NCBI GenBank assembly: GCA_030834895.1
Contig: JAUQXA010000016.1
Location: 1 to 34,650 of the forward strand
Source of the DNA: Anaerolineales bacterium
GTDB taxonomy: Bacteria; Chloroflexota; Anaerolineae; Anaerolineales; Villigracilaceae
DNA length: 34,650 nucleotides
Direction: 5' to 3'
Shown here: positions 1-7,341 of the stretch, one piece after another
Layout of the letters: the number at the start of each line of letters is the position of its first letter
Numbering within the stretch: position 1 is the first letter of the stretch
Program-made: the position numbers and the translations under genes
The notes under the pieces: model-generated
The model's input: only the letters and a program-made list of their open reading frames with translations
Database searches by the model: none
Told to the model about the DNA's origin: nothing

Positions 1-1
1 T

Positions 2-949
2 TTGTTCATCCTCGCTGTACTTGCTCCTCCGATTGCAATCGCAAGTGTTCTCCCTCAGGCAGGTTGGCTGCGTTCGTTATGGATGAAGGCGGTCATCCTG
101 ATCGCCCTGCTTCCCATTGTGGCTGGCGGAGTCTTCAAGGCGGGTATGGCAGCCAGCACCTGGATGGGACAGCAGGGTTTGTTATCCGCCATTCTGCGTG
201 TGATCTGGTTGTGGGGCGCGACCGGACTGTTGTTGTCACTGGCTGGCATTCTCGGAAAGATGACCATCTCCACAACGACAGAGGCTTTTGGGGGGATGAT
301 CAAAGCGGCTCAACAGATTATCTCGATTGGCGCACTCGCTGCCAGCGGGGTGGGAGCTGCAGGCGCGGGAGCGGTCGGTGCGGCAGGAGCCAGCGCAGGC
401 GCAACTGAGGCGGCTGCGAGCAGTGGTCTCACTGGCGCGGAAGCCGCCATGAGTCACCTGAATGCGGCAGGACAATTAACACAACAGGCTGGAAATTTGG
501 ATGCAATGGGGTTGCATGCCCCTGCCGCCTACAATCGTTCCCTGGCGCATGGGCACGAACTGGCGGCACGACAGGCGGAGTTGGGAGAACGCATGCAGCG
601 TTTCGGCGGTGTCGCGTCCGCGTCCACACCTGCCTCCCAGGATTTTGGCTTCTCATCATCCGTCAATTCATCCATTCAATCCAACTTCAACGGTTCACCG
701 CAGGAATTCCAACAAGGCTTTCAGGCGATGTCCACCGACATCGCCAAACACGGAATGGATCCGAATGCATTTGCCGCACAATATCCGGAAGAAACCGCGC
801 ACATGACCAGAGCCTACCTGGATCATCCAGAAGAGATCATCACAGCACACGACCCGTTGTATCGCGCTTCCGAACTCGGAAACGCCACACGTGTAAAAGA
901 GATGCTCACCTTCATACCGAACAAAAACGAAGAAGACAAGCCAACATGA
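2..949 (+). CDS. TrbL/VirB6-like conjugal transfer membrane protein (5' truncated)
   Basis: Probable C-terminal part of a polytopic inner-membrane protein of a type IV secretion channel. The reading frame is open to the window edge, so the true start is almost certainly upstream and the TTG at base 2 is not a credible start. The visible part opens with three hydrophobic segments (about residues 3-20, 28-45 and 60-85). An Ala/Gly-rich low-complexity stretch follows (about 105-150), then a soluble Gln/Ser-rich tail. Membrane block, Ala/Gly linker and soluble tail is the usual layout of TrbL/VirB6-type proteins, but no specific motif proves it. The stop overlaps the next start (ATGA). The assignment rests on topology and on the VirB2/VirB3-like neighbours downstream. 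Confidence 0.6.
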   Translation: MFILAVLAPPIAIASVLPQAGWLRSLWMKAVILIALLPIVAGGVFKAGMAASTWMGQQGLLSAILRVIWLWGATGLLLSLAGILGKMTISTTTEAFGGMIKAAQQIISIGALAASGVGAAGAGAVGAAGASAGATEAAASSGLTGAEAAMSHLNAAGQLTQQAGNLDAMGLHAPAAYNRSLAHGHELAARQAELGERMQRFGGVASASTPASQDFGFSSSVNSSIQSNFNGSPQEFQQGFQAMSTDIAKHGMDPNAFAAQYPEETAHMTRAYLDHPEEIITAHDPLYRASELGNATRVKEMLTFIPNKNEEDKPT

Positions 950-1416
950 CCCTCACGGAAACATTTGCACTGGTTTCCTTCTCCCTGTTTAGTTATGCCG
1001 ATTTGCGCTATCGGCTGGTGCCCGGGATTGAGGTCTTCCTGTTAGGAACGATCCTGCTGACCTTGCCCATCACTCCCATCCAAACCGGGATCGTGATCCT
1101 GGCTTGTGTCTGGAGTCTGTTCCGAAATCTTTCCGGTTGGTTTGCCTTGATATTGTTGTTTTATCCGCCTGTCTGGCCGGTCCTGCTCACTGGATATGGC
1201 TATCGCAAGGGAATCGTTGGCAGGGCAGACCTGCTTGCGATCAGCGGGCTGGCCTGCCTTTTCCCCTTGCCTGCCGTATTGCTGTCTTTATTTGGTTTGG
1301 AAGCCTGGCGCAGGCTTTGGATCCGCAGACAGACGGGCTCGATCCCTGCCTTGCCCGGTTTGCTGCTTGGATTAATTGTCTGGCTCCTGTTGCGTTTGTT
1401 CTTTCAAACTCCATAA
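946..1416 (+). CDS. small membrane protein resembling A24 prepilin peptidase
   Basis: 156 aa with four to five hydrophobic segments. Two aspartate motifs sit where the A24 (prepilin peptidase/TadV) family has its catalytic pair: YADLRYRLVPG near residues 17-27 and GIVGRADLLAI near 88-98. The family patterns are D-x-R-x-x-(I/L)P and G-x-G-D. The cytoplasmic methyltransferase domain of full-length PilD is absent, as in the short TadV/CpaA type. Its likely role is to cleave prepilin-like leaders for the pilus-type apparatus encoded here, which also has a TadB-like protein. The start ATG overlaps the previous stop, implying translational coupling. The second motif reads GRAD, not GxGD, so an inactive or merely similar membrane protein cannot be excluded. 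Confidence 0.5.
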   Translation: MTLTETFALVSFSLFSYADLRYRLVPGIEVFLLGTILLTLPITPIQTGIVILACVWSLFRNLSGWFALILLFYPPVWPVLLTGYGYRKGIVGRADLLAISGLACLFPLPAVLLSLFGLEAWRRLWIRRQTGSIPALPGLLLGLIVWLLLRLFFQTP

Positions 1417-1462
1417 CGACACGAACACCCATCCCCTCTCATCAATTGAATATCATGACGAT

Positions 1463-2272
1463 ATGCCGTGCTCTGGAACTTTGGGCAATCCCCAACCATA
1501 CACTCCCTTTGGTGTCTTTGCTGGCCTGCCTTTCTGGGGCGGCGGCCTGACCTTACTTGCCGCAGCGCCAGGAATTGGCAAGACCTCCTGGCTGCTGCGG
1601 ATGTTATTCGAATCGTCCTCCTCGCATGTTCCTTCTGCCATTGGATGTTACGAACATACTCCCGAAGAATTGCGCTACCGCCTATTTTTGCAAACCGAGG
1701 CGTTGACCAGCGGGCCTCATCATCAAGTTCCACAAGAAAAGGTCGAAGCAGCCCTGGCACGCGCCAGTGAAGCGGTTCTGCTCTCCCTAAACTCTCGCGA
1801 AGATACAGTCCGCGCCCTGGAAGACATGCTGATCCATGATTATGCCTTTCCAGTAAAGGGACCTGCCTTGATCGCAGTGGATTACCTCAATCGTGTTCCC
1901 GTAATCGGATTGACTGGCATGATGAATGAAGAAGGCCGCAGTGGGGAAGCAGCCGCCGCATTGCGCGAGATGGCGCGCCATCATGGCTGGGCGATCATCG
2001 CTGCCGCCGCGTTGAAGTCCGAGAATTTCAATGATGGCGACGATCTATCCGCCTTGTTGGGAGATGAAAGAGTCCCTTATGAAGCCGACCGTGTGCTGGT
2101 CGTCCAACGCAAAGGAGAAGTACAGGATTGTGGATGCGCCCCATTGGAAGTCATCACCCTGAAAGATCGCACCGGTCCTGCGCGCCGCTGGCCAATGCAA
2201 TTCTGGGGCGAACATTTCTATCCTGCCCTCGAAGCGGAATTCCACAAACATGATCCAATGACTCTCTCATGA
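1463..2272 (+). CDS. RecA/DnaB-fold P-loop ATPase of the transfer operon
   Basis: Cytoplasmic ATPase of about 269 aa. A Walker A motif, AAPGIGKTS, lies near residue 35 and a Walker B-like ALIAVDYLNRVP near residue 140. The sequence HHGWAIIAAAALKSENF resembles the DnaB/RecA-like motif where strand 4 ends in a sensor residue. The N-terminal primase-interaction domain of replicative DnaB is absent, so this is only the ATPase core. The ATG at 1463 is the first ATG in frame. Upstream codons in the same frame overlap the preceding gene and are not needed for the fold. It lies inside the secretion operon and overlaps the next gene by four bases. It could be a DNA-handling ATPase of transfer or an element-specific helicase loader; the substrate is unknown. 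Confidence 0.65.
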   Translation: MPCSGTLGNPQPYTPFGVFAGLPFWGGGLTLLAAAPGIGKTSWLLRMLFESSSSHVPSAIGCYEHTPEELRYRLFLQTEALTSGPHHQVPQEKVEAALARASEAVLLSLNSREDTVRALEDMLIHDYAFPVKGPALIAVDYLNRVPVIGLTGMMNEEGRSGEAAAALREMARHHGWAIIAAAALKSENFNDGDDLSALLGDERVPYEADRVLVVQRKGEVQDCGCAPLEVITLKDRTGPARRWPMQFWGEHFYPALEAEFHKHDPMTLS

Positions 2273-2751
2273 CAGACATTTCTTTATTATTGTTGACCTT
2301 TTTACGCGAAGCCTGGATGGCTCTCGCTGGCGCGTTTCTGGCCTTTGCTCTTCTGGCAGGTATCGCGCAAATGTTGCGCGTGAGTTCCGCCAGTGTATTG
2401 GGCGCCAACCTGTGGGTCTGGGAGTCCATTTCCGCATTGGCATCCATCGTGATCCTGGGGTTGTTTGCCTTTTTGGGAATCCCGCAGATCGTGAGCGCAT
2501 TGCAATCCTCCCTGCCAGGTGCAGGGGGCTGTGGCCCGATCAGTGAACTCGGGACTCTGGCGTCCGGATTGATCGGCGGATTGGCGGCGTTGCGAATGCT
2601 CAAGGCGGTATTCACCACCATGTTGTCCGCCTCGATCGGTGGAGCATCCTCATTTGCCAAAGCGCTCATTGAATGTGGCGAGGCGCTTTTTGGCATGATC
2701 CTTGCCAGCGCAGCCATCCCCCTTGCCGCCTGGTTTCTCGGTACCTGTTGA
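2269..2751 (+). CDS. four-helix membrane protein of the transfer operon
   Basis: 160 aa with about four hydrophobic segments: residues 5-35, 50-75, 98-120 and 138-158. There is a small hydrophilic loop in the middle, containing GAGGCGP. I do not recognise a family. The start overlaps the previous stop (ATGA) and the gene precedes a VirB2-like protein, so it is probably an inner-membrane part of the secretion channel. The hydrophobic Gly/Ala-rich composition matches the neighbouring channel genes. Function beyond membrane localisation is not supported by the sequence. Confidence 0.6.
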   Translation: MTDISLLLLTFLREAWMALAGAFLAFALLAGIAQMLRVSSASVLGANLWVWESISALASIVILGLFAFLGIPQIVSALQSSLPGAGGCGPISELGTLASGLIGGLAALRMLKAVFTTMLSASIGGASSFAKALIECGEALFGMILASAAIPLAAWFLGTC

Positions 2752-2773
2752 ATTTTGAAAGGAGAAGATTTTT

Positions 2774-3040
2774 ATGTTCGATCCCATCATGGAACAAATT
2801 CTCGCGATTGCCCGTGACGCCTGGGCATTCATGGCCGGACTTCTGATCGTCGTGGCATTGCTGGGCGGTCTGTATTTTATTTTGCAAGGCACAGCAGGCA
2901 TGGCATTTGGCGGCAGCCGCATGACCTCGATGGCGATCATCGGCGTGGTTGGGCTGGTCATCATTGTGTTGTTTGCCTTTCTCTTCCTGCCGCAGTTGGG
3001 TGAGATGTTGAAGAACTTCCAACCCCAACCGCCGTTTTAG
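2774..3040 (+). CDS. VirB2/TrbC-like small two-helix membrane protein
   Basis: 88 aa with two long hydrophobic helices (about residues 18-40 and 50-72) joined by a short loop, GGSRMT, and a Pro-rich tail. This is the size and topology of a mature VirB2/TrbC pilin subunit, although no cleavable N-terminal leader is evident. A strong ribosome binding site, AAAGGAGAAG, sits just upstream, which suits a structural subunit needed in many copies. The immediately downstream VirB3/PrgI-like gene supports the reading, since virB2 and virB3 are usually adjacent. The identification is by topology and order, not by a motif. Confidence 0.55.
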   Translation: MFDPIMEQILAIARDAWAFMAGLLIVVALLGGLYFILQGTAGMAFGGSRMTSMAIIGVVGLVIIVLFAFLFLPQLGEMLKNFQPQPPF

Positions 3041-3047
3041 GAGCGCC

Positions 3048-3539
3048 ATGTTCAACGACCGCGATCTTGGCATTCTCGGCGCTGGGGCGCTCCTGGCAGT
3101 TCTGTGTTTATTCCTGCCGCTATCATTCACAGGAAAGGTGGTGATCGGTTTTCTGGTGCTGGTCGGGTTCATGGCGCTGGCGCTCCTGCGCCTTGGACCC
3201 GACCGCGTCCCGCCCGAAGTCTGGCTGACGCGCCGCTTTCGTTATTCGATGCAGGCAAAGCAATATGTCAATCAACAGACGGCGACTCGCAAAACGGAAA
3301 ACGCGCAACCATCCCAAAAACATACTCCCGAACAAGGGGCGTTTGAACGTAAACAGCCTGCTCCAACATTCAATACACACACTGGATCGGCCACGGTACG
3401 CCCGCTGGGTCTGGCGTGGGATGAAGTCGGCGTCTATCCGTTGTTGACCGTCCTGCTGGGTGTTGTGGGAGTCTACTTTGCCGTCTGGCTTGCCAATGGC
3501 GGCGCGCAGGAACTCTCGATCTGGTTTATCTGGAGATAA
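3048..3539 (+). CDS. PrgI/VirB3-like membrane protein
   Basis: 163 aa. Two N-terminal hydrophobic segments (about residues 8-25 and 28-47) are followed by the basic stretch RLGPDRVPPEVWLTRRFRY. A variable Gln/Lys/Thr-rich linker follows (about 70-120), and there is a last hydrophobic helix near 130-152. The pattern of two helices followed by a conserved basic P-x-x-W-L-x-x-R-x-R-Y segment matches PrgI/VirB3-type proteins, which anchor the VirB4 ATPase to the membrane. The RBS AGGAG overlaps the end of the preceding gene. The partner VirB4-like ATPase would be expected upstream of this window. Confidence 0.55.
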   Translation: MFNDRDLGILGAGALLAVLCLFLPLSFTGKVVIGFLVLVGFMALALLRLGPDRVPPEVWLTRRFRYSMQAKQYVNQQTATRKTENAQPSQKHTPEQGAFERKQPAPTFNTHTGSATVRPLGLAWDEVGVYPLLTVLLGVVGVYFAVWLANGGAQELSIWFIWR

Positions 3540-3540
3540 G

Positions 3541-4473
3541 ATGATTACATTGATTTCATTAATTGCAGCGCTGGCGTTGGCAACCATCCCCATCGCCTTT
3601 GGCTGGCGGCGCACCGTGGATGAAGCGGGCATGGCGCGTGCGATGGGCATTGCCCAGCCGAAGAAAACATTTGATCCCGAAAAATTCGCGCGCCAGACCG
3701 GAACGGGATTGGCATTCAACCAGATCGCCTATGGGTTTCTGGCATGGGTCGGCGGTGGCTTGGCAGGCGGGATGTTCCTGGGAGTCTTTCCCGCCATTCT
3801 GTTCGCGATTGCAGGCGGGCTGCTTTATGCCGGAACGCTTTCCGATAAACGCCAGGAGTTTCGTTTGAAACAAGCCAAGGATATCTTGCGCGGACTGGGT
3901 GTGGTCGAGACTCTGCTTTCGCAAGGCAAGCCGCTGGGTGACGCATTGGATGATGCGGCGCAAGCCGTGGGACCGGATGGCAGGATGGTGCTGGGCGATC
4001 TGGTAGTGCGTTTGCGAACAGCGCCCGCTGATGAAGCAGCACTAGCTGTTCGCGAATGGACGACTGCCTGGGACAATCCTGCCGTGGATATTGTCGCCAC
4101 GTCTTTGCTTGCCTCCATCGAAGGACGCATCGAGATCGGACCGTTGGTGGCATCTCTTCGTAAAACTCTGGGAACCGTGGTGGAAGTCCTCTCACGTGCC
4201 CGCGCTGCCGCCAAGGGCGTGGAATGGCAGGCGCGTTTTCTGGCACTCTTTCCGCCCGCAGTGTTGGTGGTAATCGCCATCACAACCCCTGAAACTGGAA
4301 AGTTGTATTCCGCTAATCCGCTTTTGCTATCCCCTGTAATTATCGGTTCTGGCGTTTCATACTGGCTTTCGATGAGGATGATCCGCAATGGCTTATCCAT
4401 CGAAGCCTCGATGGGTTTACAAGCAGGACAACAGGGCGAGATTCGCCTGGATCGCCTGGGACGGGTTTTATAG
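3541..4473 (+). CDS. type II secretion system F / TadB-like inner-membrane protein
   Basis: About 310 aa. There is an N-terminal hydrophobic helix and a paired hydrophobic segment near residues 70-105. A cytoplasmic helical domain follows (about 110-235) containing LRGLGVVETLLSQGKPLGDAL, the typical T2SS-F segment in which a glycine and basic-hydrophobic helices carry the conserved contacts. Two C-terminal helices lie near 240-290. In Tad and type II systems this protein is the platform that couples the assembly ATPase to pilus extension. The ATG at 3541 was chosen over more distal codons because it follows GGAGATAAG and gives a clean membrane N-terminus. Finding it among VirB-like genes is unusual and is consistent with the A24-like protein upstream. 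Confidence 0.75.
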   Translation: MITLISLIAALALATIPIAFGWRRTVDEAGMARAMGIAQPKKTFDPEKFARQTGTGLAFNQIAYGFLAWVGGGLAGGMFLGVFPAILFAIAGGLLYAGTLSDKRQEFRLKQAKDILRGLGVVETLLSQGKPLGDALDDAAQAVGPDGRMVLGDLVVRLRTAPADEAALAVREWTTAWDNPAVDIVATSLLASIEGRIEIGPLVASLRKTLGTVVEVLSRARAAAKGVEWQARFLALFPPAVLVVIAITTPETGKLYSANPLLLSPVIIGSGVSYWLSMRMIRNGLSIEASMGLQAGQQGEIRLDRLGRVL

Positions 4474-5174
4474 TGAAGGGCTTCTTCCGTTTCTCGATTG
4501 TTTTGATGACCGCCCCGCTGTTGTGCGGGGCGGCTTTGGTGGTTGGGTATGTCATGCTGGTGGTGCTTACGATTCCCCAATTACCGGATTGGGCGCAGCC
4601 TGGTGTGGAACAATGGCTGTTCGATGTCCCTCAATATGCAGAAACCAGTGATAACGGTTCGTATGGCAATTCGACGCCGGCGGGCATGAGCGCGGTTCCG
4701 TGGGATGGATATGTTGGTCCCGGTTCGGAAATTTACGGCTTACCGTTCGTCGGTCCGATCCAGCATTGGAGCGAATGGTATGACAAGCCCTTGTTGGGTT
4801 GCGTCTTTCAAGACCCGCATTATCGGACGCACACGGGCAGTGACTTCCCCGTGAATGAAGGAACGCCTATTCATACGACAATTGCCGGCAAAGTAGTATG
4901 GGCCGGCTCGAATGGTCCGTGGGGTAATCTGGTTGTGGTGGAGAACAATGGCTATCAGGTCTGGTTGGCTCATTTGAGCAGCATTCAGGTGGTGGAAGGG
5001 CAAATCGTAAACTACGGCGATTTGGTTGGATTGAGCGGCAACACCGGCAACAGCACTGGCGCTCATTTGCATTACGGCATCAAGCAAAAGACGGGTGAGA
5101 AGAGTTATGTCTGGCTCAACCCGCAATCCTTCTTTACCGAAGATGAATTCATTTCCATAGGATGTTCGGATTAG
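4473..5174 (+). CDS. M23-family peptidase with N-terminal membrane anchor
   Basis: 233 aa with an N-terminal hydrophobic helix (about residues 8-35) acting as signal anchor. A linker follows, then a LytM/M23 domain from about residue 110. The zinc-ligand motifs are visible as HTGSDFP (H-x-x-x-D) and HLHYGI (H-x-H), with the intervening G-x-V-x-x-A-G segment. It should act outside the membrane, cutting peptidoglycan peptide cross-links so that the transfer apparatus can pass the wall, the role VirB1-type enzymes play elsewhere. It begins at GTG, sharing one base with the previous stop, and is followed three bases later by the next gene, so it is firmly part of the transfer operon. Confidence 0.85.
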   Translation: MKGFFRFSIVLMTAPLLCGAALVVGYVMLVVLTIPQLPDWAQPGVEQWLFDVPQYAETSDNGSYGNSTPAGMSAVPWDGYVGPGSEIYGLPFVGPIQHWSEWYDKPLLGCVFQDPHYRTHTGSDFPVNEGTPIHTTIAGKVVWAGSNGPWGNLVVVENNGYQVWLAHLSSIQVVEGQIVNYGDLVGLSGNTGNSTGAHLHYGIKQKTGEKSYVWLNPQSFFTEDEFISIGCSD

Positions 5175-5177
5175 ATT

Positions 5178-6296
5178 ATGACTGTTCGTATTGGTGATGT
5201 GACTTTTTCTGATTGGATCAGCCTTAAATATGAAGGCGGTTACACGGATACCTTCATTTTCCATATCGACGCTTTAAATGGTCTCCCACCTTTCGTATAT
5301 CGTCCTCTCCTGCAGCGTCTGGTCGCCCATCTGAATCAAAAAAGACCTGGTTCATCTCTTTGGATACGGGTGGACTCTCCCGGTGAATGGTATCTGGCAG
5401 AGGTCAAACAGTCCATCCTTCCCGGGCTTGGATTGCCATATGTCGTGACCCGTGTCGAGGAGGAACCAGACTATTGTAGTTTTTCTTATCGTCCAAGATT
5501 ATTTTATTCATCTCTGCACCGTCCTCCTACTTTGGAAGATGGTTTCTCCCATGTTTCTCAGGAGGAATTGAAATGCTTGCAGGTTTTGGGAAGGATCAGG
5601 AAGGGGGACGAGGGTGAGGTTGCGTCGCTGGTGGGTCTTCCTGAAACATTAACTTATGATATTTTGCAATCGCTTCAAAAAAGCGGCTTGGCGGTACATA
5701 AGATTGGCGGAAAGATACAAAAAGACAAATCCATGCCAAAGGAAATGGACCCATTCCCCATGTGGCATCCAACGCGGGCAGGATTGGCCATTGCATTGCG
5801 CAGTTGGGGTGCATCGAAGAAGGTGCATTTCAGCGGGTTCAAAGAATTGAGCCCACATCAGATAGGGTCCCCCCACAGAAATACTTCACGCATGTGGCCG
5901 GCATGGTTGCGGTCTGCCTATCCACGCGCGGAGATTTGGGCTGGTTGGAGCGAAACCAAGTTGCCGGAAATATCCGTCTATCCAGATACCTTGGCGTGGG
6001 GGAAGGTTCAAGGATATGAGACTCTGTTCTGGCTGGAGGTGGGAGACAATCATAAAAACAGGAAACAGATTATTAAAATCACAAAACAGAGACTTGGTAA
6101 GGCTTTGGAATTCTGCCAAAAGACAGGCGTTCGACTTATATATGCCCAGTTGAGTGTAGACTGGGTTCATGATGCTATGCGCTGGGCATTTGAAAAATTA
6201 CCACCTGAGGTGGCTGTGGTGATGGTGAATCAGAAGAAATTTGGGGAGTTGCCTATCGCCGAGTGGGGGAAAAACACAACGAACCAGTTTCAATGA
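5178..6296 (+). CDS. replication-relaxation-like winged-helix protein
   Basis: 372 aa soluble protein. The central part (about residues 130-215) reads as a winged-helix segment (QEELKCLQVLGRI, then LVGLPETLTYDILQSLQKSG). The C-terminal half contains ETLFWLEVGDNHKNRKQI followed by KITKQRLGKALEFC and an RLIYAQLSVD strand. That resembles the nuclease-like C-terminal half of plasmid replication-relaxation proteins. Such proteins occur near mobilisation genes of plasmids and conjugative elements; the biochemical role is poorly known. It is the last gene of the + strand transfer operon, and the AT-rich defence cargo starts 110 bases downstream. The family assignment is moderate; a transcriptional regulator is the main alternative. 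Confidence 0.5.
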   Translation: MTVRIGDVTFSDWISLKYEGGYTDTFIFHIDALNGLPPFVYRPLLQRLVAHLNQKRPGSSLWIRVDSPGEWYLAEVKQSILPGLGLPYVVTRVEEEPDYCSFSYRPRLFYSSLHRPPTLEDGFSHVSQEELKCLQVLGRIRKGDEGEVASLVGLPETLTYDILQSLQKSGLAVHKIGGKIQKDKSMPKEMDPFPMWHPTRAGLAIALRSWGASKKVHFSGFKELSPHQIGSPHRNTSRMWPAWLRSAYPRAEIWAGWSETKLPEISVYPDTLAWGKVQGYETLFWLEVGDNHKNRKQIIKITKQRLGKALEFCQKTGVRLIYAQLSVDWVHDAMRWAFEKLPPEVAVVMVNQKKFGELPIAEWGKNTTNQFQ

Positions 6297-6320
6297 GCAT
6301 ACGAATCTAGAAAGCCTATC

Positions 6321-6341
6321 GGACACTTTACACGAAAGTCC
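6321..6341 (+). terminator. weak imperfect inverted repeat after the transfer operon
   Basis: In the gap 6297-6405 the arms GGACACTTT and AAAGTCC pair, with a two-base bulge in the left arm, around a short loop. T-containing sequence follows (CTCGATTTTCCC). It could be a weak terminator for the transfer operon or an operator for the defence operon. The stem is short and imperfect. Confidence 0.25.
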
Positions 6342-6379
6342 TCGATTTTCCCAAAATTTTATTAATGGTAAACTTGTTC

Positions 6380-6385
6380 TATAAA
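6380..6385 (+). promoter_or_regulatory. candidate -10 element for the defence operon
   Basis: TATAAA lies 20 bases before the preferred GTG start of the DUF4007 gene, in an AT-rich gap. No convincing -35 hexamer is present at 16-18 bases upstream. It is the only plausible promoter position between the transfer genes and the defence genes. Confidence 0.25.
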
Positions 6386-6405
6386 TGCTTCTTGAGGAGA
6401 AAATA

Positions 6406-7341
6406 GTGGAACCTGGCGGTATCAAACCCATGTTTGGTGGGCATGAAAAGTTTGTTTTTCGTTATGGATGGCTAAAGAAGGGAGTAGATGCCATAAAAGA
6501 GAACCCGCTGGTTTTCACTGACGAAGAGGCTTTAGCGACACTTGGTGTTGGAAAGAACATGGTTCGTTCTATTCGACATTGGTGCCTTGCGATCGGGTTG
6601 GTTGCTGAAACGAAAGAGCCAAGTCTGCCCCGACCTTTGAAACTCACGGAACTCGCGAGAAAACTTATTTCAGGAAAAAGCAGTTGGGATCCATATTTTG
6701 AGGATATTGGATCGCTTTGGCTGTTGCACTGGCAGTTAACCAATAACCTCGTGCGTGGGTATGTTTGGAATCTTATTTTTTCGTCCTATCTTGAATCTGA
6801 ATTTGATAAAAAGCAAATTCAGTTTTTCCTAAAGAAGCATATTGAACAAGCAGGAATAAAAACTACCGATGGAACGATTGAACGGGAAGTGGATTGTTGC
6901 TTACGGACCTATGTTCCTTCTATGCGAGGCAAGCCCGGCGTAATTTCAGAGGAAAGTCTGGATTGCCCATTAGCAGAGCTCGATATTATTCGATATGTCG
7001 TAGAAGATAATGTATATCGTTTTAACGTCGGAGCTAAACCTTCCTTGCCTGTGGGCATTTTTGGCTATGCCCTATTGCAATATTTGCCTTCTGTAGTGAC
7101 GTCGCGAAGAACCGTCTCTGTTGACGAATGCGTTTACCATCATGGAAGCCCCGGACAAGCATTCAAACTTGACGAAAACAGCGTGGTTGAATATTTGGAA
7201 ACACTGGAAGAACTGACTGATGGAAAGCTTCGATTACAGGAAACCGCTGGATTAAGACAGGTTTACCTCCATAACTCGATAGCAAGCGATTTTGATTCTT
7301 ATGCGTTAAATATGTTGAGGGGGCATTATGAGCAAAAATAA
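6406..7341 (+). CDS. sspB: DUF4007 protein, SspB-like DNA phosphorothioation component
   Basis: About 311 aa. The N-terminus carries the DUF4007 signature: GGHEKFVFRYGWLKKG, then LGVGKNMVRSIRHWCLAIGL (a helix-turn-helix-like stretch), then LWLLHWQLTNN. To my knowledge SspB of the SspABCD phosphorothioation system carries a DUF4007 domain and acts as the nickase; here that role is inferred by homology and context. GTG at 6406 is preferred because TTGAGGAG lies six bases upstream; an in-frame ATG at 6385 overlaps this ribosome binding site. It overlaps the next gene by 14 bases, so the two are translationally coupled. A second, divergent DUF4007-like protein lies further down the operon. Confidence 0.75.
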   Translation: MEPGGIKPMFGGHEKFVFRYGWLKKGVDAIKENPLVFTDEEALATLGVGKNMVRSIRHWCLAIGLVAETKEPSLPRPLKLTELARKLISGKSSWDPYFEDIGSLWLLHWQLTNNLVRGYVWNLIFSSYLESEFDKKQIQFFLKKHIEQAGIKTTDGTIEREVDCCLRTYVPSMRGKPGVISEESLDCPLAELDIIRYVVEDNVYRFNVGAKPSLPVGIFGYALLQYLPSVVTSRRTVSVDECVYHHGSPGQAFKLDENSVVEYLETLEELTDGKLRLQETAGLRQVYLHNSIASDFDSYALNMLRGHYEQK

